Assembly: GCF_902459615.1 (NCBI RefSeq)
Contig: NZ_CABPSA010000001.1
Location: 310,001 to 374,000 of the forward strand
Length of the DNA: 64,000 nt
Direction of reading: 5' to 3'
Source: Pandoraea commovens
GTDB taxonomy: Bacteria > Pseudomonadota > Gammaproteobacteria > Burkholderiales > Burkholderiaceae
This document shows, piece by piece, positions 42,027 to 52,600 of the stretch. Positions within the stretch are counted from its first letter, which is position 1. Each line of letters starts with the position of its first letter. The notes under the pieces are model-generated. The model searched no databases and was not told the origin of the DNA. It saw only the letters and a program-made list of their open reading frames with translations. Position numbers and translations under genes: made by a program.

Positions 42027-43472
42027 TCAGTTCGCCATAACCGAGACGGCCTTCGTCACGAGATAGGCTTCCATCGCTTCCGGTCCGCCTTCCGAACCGT
42101 AACCCGAATCCTTCACGCCGCCGAACGGCATTTCGGGGGACGGCGCGGCCGGCTGGTTGACCCACAGCATGCCCACTTCCAACTGCTGCGAGAGCAGGTG
42201 CACGTTGCGGAACGATTGCGTGAACGCGTAACCGGCCAGGCCGAACGGCAGACGGTTCGCTTCTGCAATCGCGTCTTCGAGCTTATCGAAGCCACGGATG
42301 GCGGCCACCGGTCCGAACGGCTCGTTGTTGAACACATCGGCTTCGAGCGACACGTCGGTCAGCACGGTCGGTGCGAAGAAGTTGCCGGACGTGCCGACGC
42401 GCTCGCCACCGGTTGCAATCGTCGCGCCCGTCTTGCGAGCATCTTCGATCACGCGGCTCATGGCCGTGACACGACGTGCGTTGGCGAGCGGGCCGAGCGT
42501 CGTGCCTTCGGCAAGACCGTCGCCCAGCTTCAGCGATTCGGCGTGTTTGACGAGCGCTTTCGCAAATTCGTCCTTGATGCTGTTGTGCACGAGAAAACGC
42601 GTCGGCGAGATGCACACCTGACCGGCGTTACGGAACTTCGCGCCGCCTGCTGCCTTGATGGCCAGTGCGAGGTCCGCGTCTTCGGCCACGATCACCGGCG
42701 CATGACCGCCCAGCTCCATCGTCGCGCGTTTCATATGCAGACCGGCCAGCGAGGCCAGTTGCTTGCCGACCGGCGTCGAGCCGGTGAACGTGATCTTGCG
42801 AATGATCGGGTGCGGAATCAGATAGCTGGAAATCTCGGCCGGATCGCCGAAGACCAGCCCCACCACACCTGCCGGAACACCCGCATCGACAAAGGCCTGG
42901 AGCAGCGCGGCAGGCGACGCCGGGGTTTCTTCCGGCGCCTTGACCAGGAACGAACAGCCGCAGGCCAGCGCAGCGCTCAGCTTGCGCACGACCTGGTTGA
43001 CGGGGAAGTTCCACGGCGTGAAGGCGGCGACCGGACCGATCGGCTCCTTGAGCACCGTCTGCTGCGCATTCAGATTGCGCGACGGCACGACACGGCCATA
43101 CACGCGCATGCCTTCGTCGGCGAACCATTCGATGATGCCTGCGGCGGAGAGCACTTCGACACGCGCTTCGGCGAACGGCTTGCCCTGCTCTTGCGTCATG
43201 AGGCGCGCAATCGAATCGGCACGCTCGCGCACGAGGACAGCAGCCTTGCGCATCGTCACGGCACGCTCGGCGGCCGGAATCTTGCGCCACGTGGCGAAAC
43301 CACGCTGGGCGGCTTCGAGCGCGCGGTCGAGGTCTGCGATGCCCGCGTGTGCGACTTTGCCGATGGCGTTGCCCGTCGCCGGGTTGACGACATCGAGCGT
43401 CTTGCCGCTGGCGGCATCGCACCACTCGCCGTTAATCAGAAGTTTGGTGTCTGTATAACCTGACGTAACCAT
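42027..43472 (-). CDS. NAD(P)-dependent aldehyde dehydrogenase, succinate-semialdehyde dehydrogenase-like
   Basis: A 481-residue ALDH. The catalytic Glu region ([11 protein letters not shown]), the catalytic Cys ([11 protein letters not shown]), [13 protein letters not shown] and the cofactor site [11 protein letters not shown] are all present, and the overall pattern is GabD-like ([12 protein letters not shown]). The ATG at 43472 is chosen; the frame runs on to 43598. It follows an iron alcohol dehydrogenase gene in the same direction, so the pair could oxidise a hydroxy acid to a dicarboxylate, for example 4-hydroxybutyrate to succinate (inference). Confidence 0.92.
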   Translation of the reverse strand: MVTSGYTDTKLLINGEWCDAASGKTLDVVNPATGNAIGKVAHAGIADLDRALEAAQRGFATWRKIPAAERAVTMRKAAVLVRERADSIARLMTQEQGKPFAEARVEVLSAAGIIEWFADEGMRVYGRVVPSRNLNAQQTVLKEPIGPVAAFTPWNFPVNQVVRKLSAALACGCSFLVKAPEETPASPAALLQAFVDAGVPAGVVGLVFGDPAEISSYLIPHPIIRKITFTGSTPVGKQLASLAGLHMKRATMELGGHAPVIVAEDADLALAIKAAGGAKFRNAGQVCISPTRFLVHNSIKDEFAKALVKHAESLKLGDGLAEGTTLGPLANARRVTAMSRVIEDARKTGATIATGGERVGTSGNFFAPTVLTDVSLEADVFNNEPFGPVAAIRGFDKLEDAIAEANRLPFGLAGYAFTQSFRNVHLLSQQLEVGMLWVNQPAAPSPEMPFGGVKDSGYGSEGGPEAMEAYLVTKAVSVMAN

Positions 43473-43551
43473 ATGTATTTCCTGAGAATGATTGGGCAAT
43501 GAAAGGTGCACGAACCGACCGTCATCGGCCCTCCGTACGCCTCGCTGCGCA

Positions 43552-44691
43552 TTACATCGACGCTTCCAGCATCTCGCGATAATCCTCAGCCGAGGCATCT
43601 CGCGGGTTGGTCTTGTGGCTGTGATCTTTCAGCGCACCCTCGATGATGCGCGGGAACTGCTCGCGAGTCACCCCCAGTTCCGCAAGTCCGCCCGGCAGGC
43701 CGAGTTTTGCGGTCATCGCGGCAATCGCCGGACCGACGTCGTCGCCCGAGGCTAGCCCCATCGCCTGCGCCAGCCGGTCGAGCTTTGCATCGTCCTGCAT
43801 CGAAGGTGCCGTGCGGTTGAACGCGATCACGGCAGGCAACAGGATAGCGTTGAGCGTGCCGTGGTGCAGGCGAGGATTGATGCCGCCCAGCGAGTGGCTC
43901 AGGCTGTGCACACAGCCAAGGCCCTTCTGGAAGGCAAGCGCCCCTTGCATCGATGCACTCATCATGTTCAGGCGAGCCTCACGATCGGACGGCTCGCGTG
44001 TCGCGCGCTCGATGTGCCGCCAGGCGCGCCACAGGCCGTCGAGCGCGATACCGTCGGCGGGCGGGTTGAACGCCGGGGCCATGAACGTTTCCATGCAGTG
44101 CGCGATGGCGTCCATGCCGGTCGCTGCCGTCATTCCGGCAGGCAAACCCAGCGTCAGTGCTGGGTCGCAGATGGCCACGCGCGGCACGACGTACGGAGAG
44201 ATCACCCCGACCTTGCGGCCGTCGTCGAGGATCAGGATGGCGCCCCGGCCGACTTCGCTGCCGGTACCGGCGGTCGTCGGAATGGCGATGACCGGGGCTG
44301 TCGCCGACGTGATGCGCGCCGCGCCCCCTTCAATCACGGCGAAACTCTGCAACGGTCCCTCGTGCGTTGCACACACCGCAACCCCTTTGGCCAGATCGAT
44401 GGACGAGCCGCCGCCCAGCGCGATCACACCGTCGCATTCGTTCGACCGGTACATAGCGACCGCCTCGCGCACGACCGATTCGTTCGGGTTCGGCGGCGTC
44501 CCATCGAAGACCGGCACCGACTCGCTCTGCCCCAGCGCGCTCAATACGGTGTTGAGCAAACCGGCGGCCCGAATGCCCGCGTCCGTCACGATCAACGGGC
44601 GGCGGATACCGATGCGTTCGCATTCACTCGCGAGAAGCCGGATCGAGTCGAAGCCGAACTGGATCTGGGTGATGTAGTTGATGAGGGACAT
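43552..44691 (-). CDS. Iron-containing alcohol dehydrogenase (4-hydroxybutyrate dehydrogenase-like)
   Basis: A 379-residue group III alcohol dehydrogenase. The cofactor motif [15 protein letters not shown] (about 91-105), [17 protein letters not shown] and the metal-binding His residues ([11 protein letters not shown], then [11 protein letters not shown] and [12 protein letters not shown]) are visible. Relatives include 4-hydroxybutyrate dehydrogenase and maleylacetate reductase. It is divergent from a LysR gene, with the aldehyde dehydrogenase gene downstream in the same direction, and its upstream region carries the shared AAAAGTTATA element. Confidence 0.9.
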   Translation of the reverse strand: MSLINYITQIQFGFDSIRLLASECERIGIRRPLIVTDAGIRAAGLLNTVLSALGQSESVPVFDGTPPNPNESVVREAVAMYRSNECDGVIALGGGSSIDLAKGVAVCATHEGPLQSFAVIEGGAARITSATAPVIAIPTTAGTGSEVGRGAILILDDGRKVGVISPYVVPRVAICDPALTLGLPAGMTAATGMDAIAHCMETFMAPAFNPPADGIALDGLWRAWRHIERATREPSDREARLNMMSASMQGALAFQKGLGCVHSLSHSLGGINPRLHHGTLNAILLPAVIAFNRTAPSMQDDAKLDRLAQAMGLASGDDVGPAIAAMTAKLGLPGGLAELGVTREQFPRIIEGALKDHSHKTNPRDASAEDYREMLEASM

Positions 44692-44701
44692 AGTGGATGA
44701 C

Positions 44702-44801
44702 GAAAAGTTATAGGAAAGCTATGCTCACGCAGAGATTTCGCAGTGTATGGCCCATCGCGCTGCGGCGATATTGACAGCATTTGATAGCGATATAACTTTT
44801 C
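44702..44801. promoter_or_regulatory. Inverted GAAAAGTTATA elements between iron-ADH and LysR
   Basis: GAAAAGTTATA (44702-44712) and its exact complement TATAACTTTTC (44791-44801) flank the divergent promoter region, 78 bases apart. The second copy, read on the minus strand, continues as TCGCTA, nearly matching the copy upstream of the MHS transporter gene. They are candidate binding sites of the LysR protein. Confidence 0.6.
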
Positions 44802-44810
44802 ATCAAGACA

Positions 44811-45752
44811 ATGATGCCTCCCTCGCTCAATTCGATCATTTCCCGGCTGCACGTCAAACAACTCCGATTGCTCATCGCCATCGAGGAACACGGTTCGTTG
44901 CTGGGCGCGGCCAAGCAGCTCGCGATGACGCAACCTGGGGCGAGCAAGGCGTTGCATGAGATCGAGACGACCTTCGGCACCGCGCTGTTCGAACGCTCGA
45001 ACCGCGGCCTCGAGCCAAACGCCGTCGGGCACTGTGTGATTCGCTACGCGCGCCTGATCCAGTCGGATCTGGCGCACCTGCGCGAAGAGATGGTCGGGAT
45101 CATGCGCGGACATGGTGGGCGCGTGTCGGTGGGCGTGATCATGGGGGCCGTGCCGTTGCTCACCGACGCCATCACGGCGGTCAGTGAAGCGCAGCCCGAG
45201 ATGTCGATTGAAATCGTGGAAGACACGAGCGCCGCCCTGCTCAGCCAAATCGATGCCGGTCGGCTCGATCTCGCCGTGTGCCGCACAAGCGTCAGCCAGA
45301 CGCCCTACCTCTACGACAGCACCTTCGTTCAGGACGAAACGCTCGCCGTCATCGCCAATACCGCGCACCCGCTGGCCGACGCCGCCCATGTGTCGCTGGA
45401 AGATCTCGCACACTATCGCTGGGTCGTCTACCGGGCCAACATGCCGATGCGACGGCTGCTGGAGCGGGAGTTTCATGACGCAGGGCTGCGGTTTCCCGCG
45501 CATTTACTGGAAACGACGTCCGCCTTTGCGACTGTGTCGTTGCTCCAGAAGAACCCGTCGCTGGTCGCGCTGGTGTCGATCGACGTGGCGCGCTTCCATA
45601 CCGGACACGGCATCGCCTGCACGCTGCCCTTGACGCTGTCGTCGCTCAGCGAGCCATACGAACTGGTCACGCGACGCGGTGCCCCGCTGTCGCACGGCGC
45701 ACAGATGCTAATGGATGCCATCGTCGCGAACGGCGCCGCCCCGGGCGAATAA
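44811..45752 (+). CDS. LysR-family transcriptional regulator
   Basis: A 313-residue LTTR: HTH in LHVKQLRLLIAIEEHGSLLGAAKQLAMTQPGASKALHEIETTFGTALFERSNRG, then an effector domain. It resembles GbpR/CatM-type activators of aromatic or sugar-acid catabolism. It is divergent from the iron alcohol dehydrogenase gene and upstream of an MHS-family transporter; shared AAAAGTTATA elements next to both targets make it the likely regulator of the set. Two ATGs occur in a row at the start (44811, 44814). Confidence 0.92.
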   Translation: MMPPSLNSIISRLHVKQLRLLIAIEEHGSLLGAAKQLAMTQPGASKALHEIETTFGTALFERSNRGLEPNAVGHCVIRYARLIQSDLAHLREEMVGIMRGHGGRVSVGVIMGAVPLLTDAITAVSEAQPEMSIEIVEDTSAALLSQIDAGRLDLAVCRTSVSQTPYLYDSTFVQDETLAVIANTAHPLADAAHVSLEDLAHYRWVVYRANMPMRRLLEREFHDAGLRFPAHLLETTSAFATVSLLQKNPSLVALVSIDVARFHTGHGIACTLPLTLSSLSEPYELVTRRGAPLSHGAQMLMDAIVANGAAPGE

Positions 45753-45836
45753 GCCGCACGCCCTTCTCGCCCACGGAGTTGCAGGTATGCGTCTCTCGCA
45801 TGGCTAAGGGACGCAAAACGGCCGTCTGCTCTGAGT

Positions 45837-45846
45837 AAAAGTTATA
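45837..45846. promoter_or_regulatory. AAAAGTTATA element upstream of the MHS transporter gene
   Basis: AAAAGTTATA followed by GCGCTA. Compared with the minus-strand copy ending at 44800 (AAAAGTTATATCGCTA), 15 of 16 bases agree. The element contains GTTA-TAGCGC-TAAC, an imperfect LTTR-like dyad, about 80 bases before the ATG. Confidence 0.6.
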
Positions 45847-45927
45847 GCGCTAACGCAAACGTTCAGTGTACTGCCGCCCTCCGCCTTTGTAGACTTCGTC
45901 CGGTCATTAAAAAACAAGGTGGAGACA

Positions 45928-47271
45928 ATGAGCGGAATAGCGCCCAACAGCGCAGGCACCCCCGGCCTGACGTCAGCAATGAAAGAATCGATGGTGCCCG
46001 ACGCCGAGCGTCGGCGCGCACTCCTTGGCAGTGCCGTGGGCAGCACCATCGAGTGGTACGACTACTTCCTCTACGGAACGATGGCGTCCATCATCTTCGC
46101 GAAGCAATTCTTCCCGAGCACCGACCCGCTGGTCAGCAATCTGCTGGCGCTGGCGACGTTCGCGCTGGCATTCGTCATTCGTCCGCTGGGCGGCGTGATC
46201 TTCGCGCACATCGGCGACCGTGTCGGGCGCAAGAAGACGCTGGCCATCACACTGACGATGATGGGCATGTCGACGGTACTCATGGGCTTGCTGCCCAATT
46301 ACGACCAGATTGGCGTATGGGCACCGATCCTGCTCTCCCTGCTGCGCCTGATGCAAGGGCTGGCGCTGGGCGGCGAATGGGGCGGCGGTGTGTTGCTGGC
46401 GGTCGAATATTCGCCCCGCCATCGTCGTGGATTCTACGGTGCGGTACCGCAGACTGGCGCGGTGCTTGGGCTGGCGCTGGGCAACATCATCACGTCGCTG
46501 CTGAGCAACTCGATCAGCGACGCCGACTTCCAAAGCTGGGGATGGCGCATTCCGTTCGTCGGCTCGATCGTGCTCGTGCTGATCGGCATGTGGATTCGTA
46601 ACGCCGTGGGCGAGACGCCGTCGTTCAAGAAGATCATGGCCACGCGAACCGAGACGCGCATTCCGCTCAAGGAAACGTTGCAGGATCACTGGCGCTCGGT
46701 GCTGATCGCCATTGGCGCGAAGGTCGTGGAGACGTCTACGTTCTTCCTGTACGCCACGTTCACGATCTCGTACATGATCGGCCACGGCTTCCAGCGCTCG
46801 GACATTCTGAACATCGTGCTGGTCTGCGCGCTGATCGCCTTCCCGTTCATGCTCTATTTCGGGCATCTGTCGGACAAGATCGGGCGCAAGAAGGTCTTTC
46901 TGTGGGGCACAGTCGCATTCATCGTGTGGATCGGGCCGTACTTCTGGCTACTGAATCAGAAGTCGATTGTGCTGGCGTCGGTGGCCGTGGGCGTGGGCCT
47001 GAGCGTGATCTGGACGACCTATGGCTCAATGATCGGCACATTGCTCGCTGAGGCGTTCCCACCGTCGATTCGCTATACCGGGATGTCGCTCGGCTATCAG
47101 ATCGGTGCTGCGCTCGTGGGCGGTCCGATGCCGCTGATTGCCACCGCGCTCGTCGCCTACTTCGGCGGCAGCTACGTGCCGGTGGTCTTCTTCATGATCG
47201 CGTGTGCGCTCGTGTCGGTCGTTGCCGTCGCGCTGGTGAAGGATCGTAGCGGATTGCCGCTGGACGACTAA
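45928..47271 (+). CDS. MFS transporter, metabolite:H+ symporter (MHS) family
   Basis: A 447-residue, 12-segment permease. The N-terminal GSTIEWYDYFLYGTMASIIFAKQFFP and IFAHIGDRVGRKKTLAITLTMMG are hallmarks of the MHS family (KgtP, ShiA, ProP relatives), which import organic acids with protons. ATG at 45928 follows AAGGTGGAGA; an in-frame GTG sits 9 bases earlier. Likely under the LysR encoded upstream, importing the substrate of the alcohol and aldehyde dehydrogenases (inference). Confidence 0.92.
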   Translation: MSGIAPNSAGTPGLTSAMKESMVPDAERRRALLGSAVGSTIEWYDYFLYGTMASIIFAKQFFPSTDPLVSNLLALATFALAFVIRPLGGVIFAHIGDRVGRKKTLAITLTMMGMSTVLMGLLPNYDQIGVWAPILLSLLRLMQGLALGGEWGGGVLLAVEYSPRHRRGFYGAVPQTGAVLGLALGNIITSLLSNSISDADFQSWGWRIPFVGSIVLVLIGMWIRNAVGETPSFKKIMATRTETRIPLKETLQDHWRSVLIAIGAKVVETSTFFLYATFTISYMIGHGFQRSDILNIVLVCALIAFPFMLYFGHLSDKIGRKKVFLWGTVAFIVWIGPYFWLLNQKSIVLASVAVGVGLSVIWTTYGSMIGTLLAEAFPPSIRYTGMSLGYQIGAALVGGPMPLIATALVAYFGGSYVPVVFFMIACALVSVVAVALVKDRSGLPLDD

Positions 47272-47298
47272 CCGTCTCGCTCGCAACTCGCAAAAAAT

Positions 47299-47326
47299 GG
47301 CCGCCAGCGTCAAACTGGCGGCCTTT
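47299..47326. terminator. Bidirectional intrinsic terminator
   Basis: GGCCGCCAG (47299-47307) and CTGGCGGCC (47315-47323) form a 9-base stem with a 7-base loop. TTTCTT follows on the plus strand, and on the minus strand ATTTTTTG follows, so it serves both convergent genes. Confidence 0.85.
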
Positions 47327-47353
47327 CTTATTGCGTCGAACGGCTCAGAACGA

Positions 47354-48040
47354 TCAGCGGGCCGGGACCGGGGGCAGCGATTCGTGCGTGCCCGACGTGC
47401 GCTGCGCAGCCTTGTGCACCATCGTATAGGCGTAGTCGACACCCATGCCGTAAGCACCGGCGTGCTCCTTGACGAGCTTCATCACGGCGTCGTAGGTATC
47501 ACGGTGTGCCCAGTCGCGCTGCCATTCGAGCAGCACCTGCAACCACGTGACCGGCACCGCACCCGCCTGCACCATGCGCTGCATGGCGAAATCGTGGGCT
47601 TCCTTGCTGGTGCCGCCCGAGGCGTCGCCGACCATGTAGATTTCGTAGTCGCCTTCGAGCATGGCGCACAGGGCGAACGTCGTGTTGCAGACTTCGGTCC
47701 ACAGACCCGCCACGATCACCTTCTTGCGGCCGTTGGCCTTGAGCGCGTCGCGCACCTTCTGGTCGTCCCACGAATTCATCGAGGTACGCTCAAGCGTCTT
47801 CGCGCCGGGGAATACATCGAGGACTTCCGGATAGGTGTAGCCGGAGAACGATTCGCTCTCGACGGTCGTGATCGTCGTCGGGATATTGAAGATCTTTGCG
47901 GCCTTGGCCAGACCGACCACATTGTTCTTCAGTGCCTGACGGTCCATCGACTGAACACCGAACGCCATTTGCGGCTGGTGGTCGATGATGATGAGCTGGC
48001 TGTTCTGAGGGGTCAAGACTTCGAGCTTGGGATTCGACAT
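47354..48040 (-). CDS. Isochorismatase-family hydrolase, YcaC-like
   Basis: A 228-residue cysteine hydrolase. The catalytic Asp lies in LIIIDHQPQMAFGVQ (about 16-30), and the catalytic Cys in KKVIVAGLWTEVCNTTFAL (about 106-124); SMNSWDDQKV corresponds to the YcaC-type NAWDN stretch. YcaC relatives have no settled substrate. It is a single gene between the terminator shared with the MHS gene and the diguanylate cyclase gene. Confidence 0.9.
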   Translation of the reverse strand: MSNPKLEVLTPQNSQLIIIDHQPQMAFGVQSMDRQALKNNVVGLAKAAKIFNIPTTITTVESESFSGYTYPEVLDVFPGAKTLERTSMNSWDDQKVRDALKANGRKKVIVAGLWTEVCNTTFALCAMLEGDYEIYMVGDASGGTSKEAHDFAMQRMVQAGAVPVTWLQVLLEWQRDWAHRDTYDAVMKLVKEHAGAYGMGVDYAYTMVHKAAQRTSGTHESLPPVPAR

Positions 48041-48190
48041 GGTCAGGGTCCTTTGACTTTACCTTTGACGTTACATTACGCGCGCGGGTGCACAGTGCAA
48101 CCCGACGAAAGACTAGTCGACCCAGGGGATGCCGGAATATCACCTGATGGTATTAGTCCTCAAAACGGTGGCGCGGCAAGCGCGCGGCCG

Positions 48191-49396
48191 TCAGCCCGCA
48201 GCCGCCTTGCCAGCGCCCGCGCGCCGGTCCCAGCCCTCGGCTGGACGCACTATCGTGTCCGGCACGACCACGACGCAGTTCCGACCGTGTGCCTTTGCGG
48301 CATAGAGCGCAGCGTCGGCTCGGGCCATCACAGTCGCCAGGGTGTCGTCCGCGCCGAAAGCGTCCACACCGGCACTGAGCGTGGGCACCACATCCCGGTT
48401 CGGGACGCATGAGCCGGAGGTTGCCACAATGTCACGCAACCGATCGACGAGGCGGCCCGCTTCTTCTTTCGTGACGTGCGGCAGCAGCAAGGCAAACTCT
48501 TCCCCGCCGATGCGCCCGACGACATCCTCGGCTCGGACAGAGCGCGAGATCATTGACGCCACATGCGCCAATGCACAGTCCCCGGCAGCGTGCCCATACC
48601 GGTCGTTCACGCTTTTGAAGTTATCGATATCGAGAATGGCGACGGACAATGGCACGCGCCCCATCCCGCTTTGCATGGCAACCGTTTCGGCGCGTGCAAT
48701 GAAGGCGCGGCGCGCCAACACGCCGGTCAGGTCGTCGTAGGTGGCGAGCCGCTCCATCCGGTCCGCGAGCCGGTCGTGCGCCAGCAGCACCATGCCGACC
48801 GACAGACATGGAAGTGTGAGCGTCGCCATGCCGAGGAAGAGCACGTTCAGGGGTGTCGGCTCAAGAAATACCGTTTCATGGACGAGGCCCACGGCATAGG
48901 CAATCGAGCGAACCCCGTGCACAACCGCCCCGAGCGTTGCGGCCACCGATACAAAGTAATACGCGTACTTGGGCCTTCCGGGCGGACGGTGCCTCAGCAC
49001 CATCCAGCCGATGTTAAAGCGTACATAGGCAATGACGCCCGAGATCATTGCGCTGCGGGCATCGACGTGCGGGGACACGAACGTCCAGTACATCAGCAAA
49101 CCGAGGACCGCGGCAATCGCCACGTATTCCCACGCGTAGTCGGGTCGTGTGTTCAGAAACTGGCGGAAACCCTGTACTCCGAGCAGTGAGGCAATCATCA
49201 GCAGGCTGCTCGACGTAGCGACGACGATATCCGACGTGCCGGAGAGCAACAGCGCAGACGTCACCGCCAGCAGTCCGCTCGCCACGCTCCACAAGCGAAC
49301 CCCCGGCACGTGCGCCTGATACAGCGAGCCGAGAACCGCCACGCTCATGACGCACGAGAGGATCGCGATGCTGATGAAGACTGCCGGGATAGACAT
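48191..49396 (-). CDS. Membrane-bound diguanylate cyclase (GGDEF domain)
   Basis: A 401-residue protein with about six N-terminal hydrophobic segments (residues 1-215) and a C-terminal GGDEF domain (about 225-390). The active-site motif is GGEEF (IGGEEFALLLP), a catalytically competent variant, so it probably makes cyclic di-GMP from two GTP. DIDNFKSVNDRYGHAAGD holds the metal and substrate residues. A classical RxxD inhibitory site five residues before GGEEF is partly kept (SVRAEDVVGR). The sensed signal is unknown. Confidence 0.92.
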   Translation of the reverse strand: MSIPAVFISIAILSCVMSVAVLGSLYQAHVPGVRLWSVASGLLAVTSALLLSGTSDIVVATSSSLLMIASLLGVQGFRQFLNTRPDYAWEYVAIAAVLGLLMYWTFVSPHVDARSAMISGVIAYVRFNIGWMVLRHRPPGRPKYAYYFVSVAATLGAVVHGVRSIAYAVGLVHETVFLEPTPLNVLFLGMATLTLPCLSVGMVLLAHDRLADRMERLATYDDLTGVLARRAFIARAETVAMQSGMGRVPLSVAILDIDNFKSVNDRYGHAAGDCALAHVASMISRSVRAEDVVGRIGGEEFALLLPHVTKEEAGRLVDRLRDIVATSGSCVPNRDVVPTLSAGVDAFGADDTLATVMARADAALYAAKAHGRNCVVVVPDTIVRPAEGWDRRAGAGKAAAG

Positions 49397-49536
49397 GTAG
49401 GCCTGGCGAAGTATTTTGTTTCGTATATCGCCGGGACGGGCTATGGGCTATGAGTGCTGCGCGGCCCCCTCGATGGTCATCCCCGCGATGACCCCGTCTC
49501 TCGGCTTGTTTAGTCGCCAGCATAGCTGAAATCGGT

Positions 49537-49574
49537 GACGGGCCCACGTCGTTTTACAAACGGCGTGGCCCGTC
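49537..49574 (-). terminator. Hairpin after the eCIS operon
   Basis: GACGGG-C-CCACG (49537-49548) pairs with CGTGG-CCCGTC (49564-49574) with one bulged base. It follows the stop of the last eCIS-module gene (49618) by about 43 bases. Only a short T stretch follows on the minus strand. Confidence 0.55.
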
Positions 49575-49617
49575 CTATTTCGCTCTCTTACCGCCAAGGT
49601 TGAGGAATCTTGTCCGA

Positions 49618-52600
49618 TTAAGGCTGATCGTCGCGCGCTTTGAGCTGGTACTGGTACCAGGCAATCACCGCGATGATGAACAGCACCAGGAAAATCGGGA
49701 TCATGTAGCCGCGCGCGAGCCATCGCAGGAACGGATCGCAGAACAGCAACGCCAGTCCCAGCAGAATCCACATGGCAGCCATGACCACCGCAGGTGCGTG
49801 ATGGTAACGCGCCATCCATTCCCGCCAGCGGCACGACGCGTAGTACGCCACGCCGCACCCGATCAGCAACAGCAGCACGAGCTTTGTCGCCAGCCGGAAC
49901 GCGTAGAGGTTCTCGCAGACCGTCTTGCACACGGCAGACGATTGCGCGCCGGGCGGATCCTGATAGTGATCCGCGATGCACTCACTGATGCTGCGCGTCA
50001 GCGTACAGGCCTGCACGCCCTCCATCGCCTTGGGGACCAGCGAGTCGACCGTCGGCATCGTCGGATCGGTCTTCTGCGCTGCGTCGGCGGCGCTCAGCGG
50101 CATTGGCCAGAAACCGATCCCGCCGAAATTGTCCTGCGCATAGACGATATCGTCTTGCAGTTGCTGCCAGTTGTCGTTGTCGAACGTGATGACGGGCACG
50201 ATCTGGCGCAGCACGGTCATGCGCTCCTCACCGTGTAGCCCCGCTTCGACCGATTCGCGCAGCGCCTTCTTCGAATCGGTGGTCGGCTCGTCGAGCAGCA
50301 CCAGAAAGTTCGGCCGACGCTTCTGGTCGCGGTCGACGCGGGCCAGCAGGTCCGTCACGGCGTTCTTGTCGCTGTCCGTCACCAGTTGCATGAGGTTCGC
50401 GTAACTGTAGACGCCATGCCCGACGCGGTCGTGCCGTAGCATGACGTCGATACGATCCCCCGCCCTTGCCTTGCGCAAACGGCTGCGCAACTGATCCACG
50501 AACTGGTTGAAGGCCTGCACCGACACCGGGTCTTCCGGATAGCCGTCGAAGAACAGCACCACGCCACTGCCGTTGGTCGGTGCAAAGCGCGCGCCGAATG
50601 GAAGATGATTCGAGACGGTGGCGGTCCAGTTTTTCAGCCCGGTCGAGAGCAGCCGCACGATGTCGTCGCTCAGACGATTGAGGACGGCCACCTTACGGTC
50701 CTTGTCGAGCCGGGTCCAGGAGCGCCAGTCGTTGCGCTGAATGACCCACTGCACGTTGCTCTGATGGCGCTGAGCGACGGACACGAAGTCTGCGGGCAAT
50801 GACGCCGACGTCTGTGCCAGATCCACGAAGCTACTGCCGTAGTTGGCTTGCACCAGCCGTCCGGTATCGTCGAAGGTCGCCCCGTAGTAGCCAATGCGCG
50901 AGAGCGTGCTGAAGTCGACGTTCTGCTTCGGCCCGGCCATCCAGAACGGGAAGAAGCCGTACACCTCCCCGTCCAGACGGTCCAGTACACACCCGCAGCC
51001 GTTGCCGTCCCAACTCACCTGTTTGTTCGGGTCGAACGCGGGCTTCTTGCGCGCGGTGGCAACCAGCGACGGGCGGAATCGGTCGTACAGCGCCTGCATC
51101 AGTTGCGGCAGCGACAACGTGTCGACGTTGCTGCATGCGCCCTTGCGCCACAGTGCTTCGAGTTGTGCAAACAGCGCGGGATCGCGCAGGACCGCCGACA
51201 GTTGCTGCATCTGTTCGGCGGAGACCTTGCGTGCGTCGGCCACGCTGCCCGGAATGCCTGTGGGGCACGCGCCCACGCCCTCGCGCAAACGCGCCATCAC
51301 GGCCCGGTCGAACAGCCACAATTGGGGATACTGCAACCCTTGCAGCCCCTTGAGCATGCCGAGGATGACCGGTGGCACCGACTCGTTCCTCCGGCTTGAT
51401 GCCAGCTCCGCGAGCGCCTGCGCCGTCAGCACATAGGTGGTTTGCGATTGGGCCGCCCGTACGATCTCGGGGACATATGGGTCGACCGGGGTTTTGATGT
51501 CGGCAGTGGCGTCGAGAATGGCTTCGTTGAAGTCCGCCTGACTCGCATACTCTTCCGTCAGCCCGGAGACGGCATCGATGATCGCCGTGGGCACACGGGC
51601 GTCGTTGCGAAGTTGCGCAAGCGAGGCATCCGTCAGCTGATAGGTCGTTGTGATCGCGACCGCACGCGCTTCCGGCAGATAGGCGTCCGCCTGCTTGCCC
51701 AGGTCCTTGAGCGCATCGAGCACCGCGGCGTCGAACAGTGGTTGGTTCAGATACACCTTGTCCTGCAACGCGGAAAGGTGATCGATGACCTTCGACTTCG
51801 ACGCCAGCAATGTGAAGTCGGCGGCGTCGAGCGTGTAGTTGTAGATCGTGAGCAGCGCGCGGTCGGGATCGGGACCCGCGTTGCGGCTACCGTCGGTGTC
51901 GAGGTGATACAGCCACAACATGGCGGCGATCTCGTCGTCCGTGCCCGCGAGACGGATCTGGTAGTAGCGCGCCTGCTCTTTCGGCTCGAAGCCGTCGATC
52001 CACTTCCCGAGGTCTGCGCCGACCAGATCGGCCTTCCATTGCGGATGCGCGCGCACAATCGATGCGAACTTCAGCAGCGCCTGCACCGACGCGCTCGTCA
52101 GATTACCCACTGGCTGCATTTTGAAGTCGAGCCAGAATCGGTTCAGCCACGACAAGGTGATCGGGCCGACGAGGTTGTCGGACAGGGGCCGCGTGCTCTC
52201 GCGGTACGCCTGAAGATAGGCCGGATCTTCCGAGTAGATGATGAGCAACGCTTGCTGGATGGCACGACGCGTGGCAGGGGCAAGATGCCGCACGAGATCC
52301 GCTGAAATCAGCACGGTGGCGGGGCCGGACGTCGGTTCGGGCTTCACCTGAACGGTGTTCACGATGTGCCATGCCTGCTCGGGCGTCATCGGCTTGCCAT
52401 CGCTGCCGATGGGTGGCGCCATGCGTGAGAACTTCGCCGTGGACGCTTCGGCGGGTGCCGCGACGGCTTGCGTGGGCGCACCTTTGACGCCGACGGGTTG
52501 CGAGGCTGGTGCAGTCGCTTCGACAGGGTCGGAGGGGACTCCGGGAGATGACGCAGGAGTCGCCACCGGCGCCGCTGGTGTAGTGACGGCAGACGAAGGC

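Noticed and set aside
42021-43463. 480-residue plus-strand open frame
   Set aside because: Antisense to the aldehyde dehydrogenase gene; Arg/His-rich shadow.
48191-49396. Diguanylate cyclase as part of the eCIS operon
   Set aside because: Although on the same strand, it is separated by about 220 bases with a hairpin, and has no known eCIS role; treated as a separate gene.
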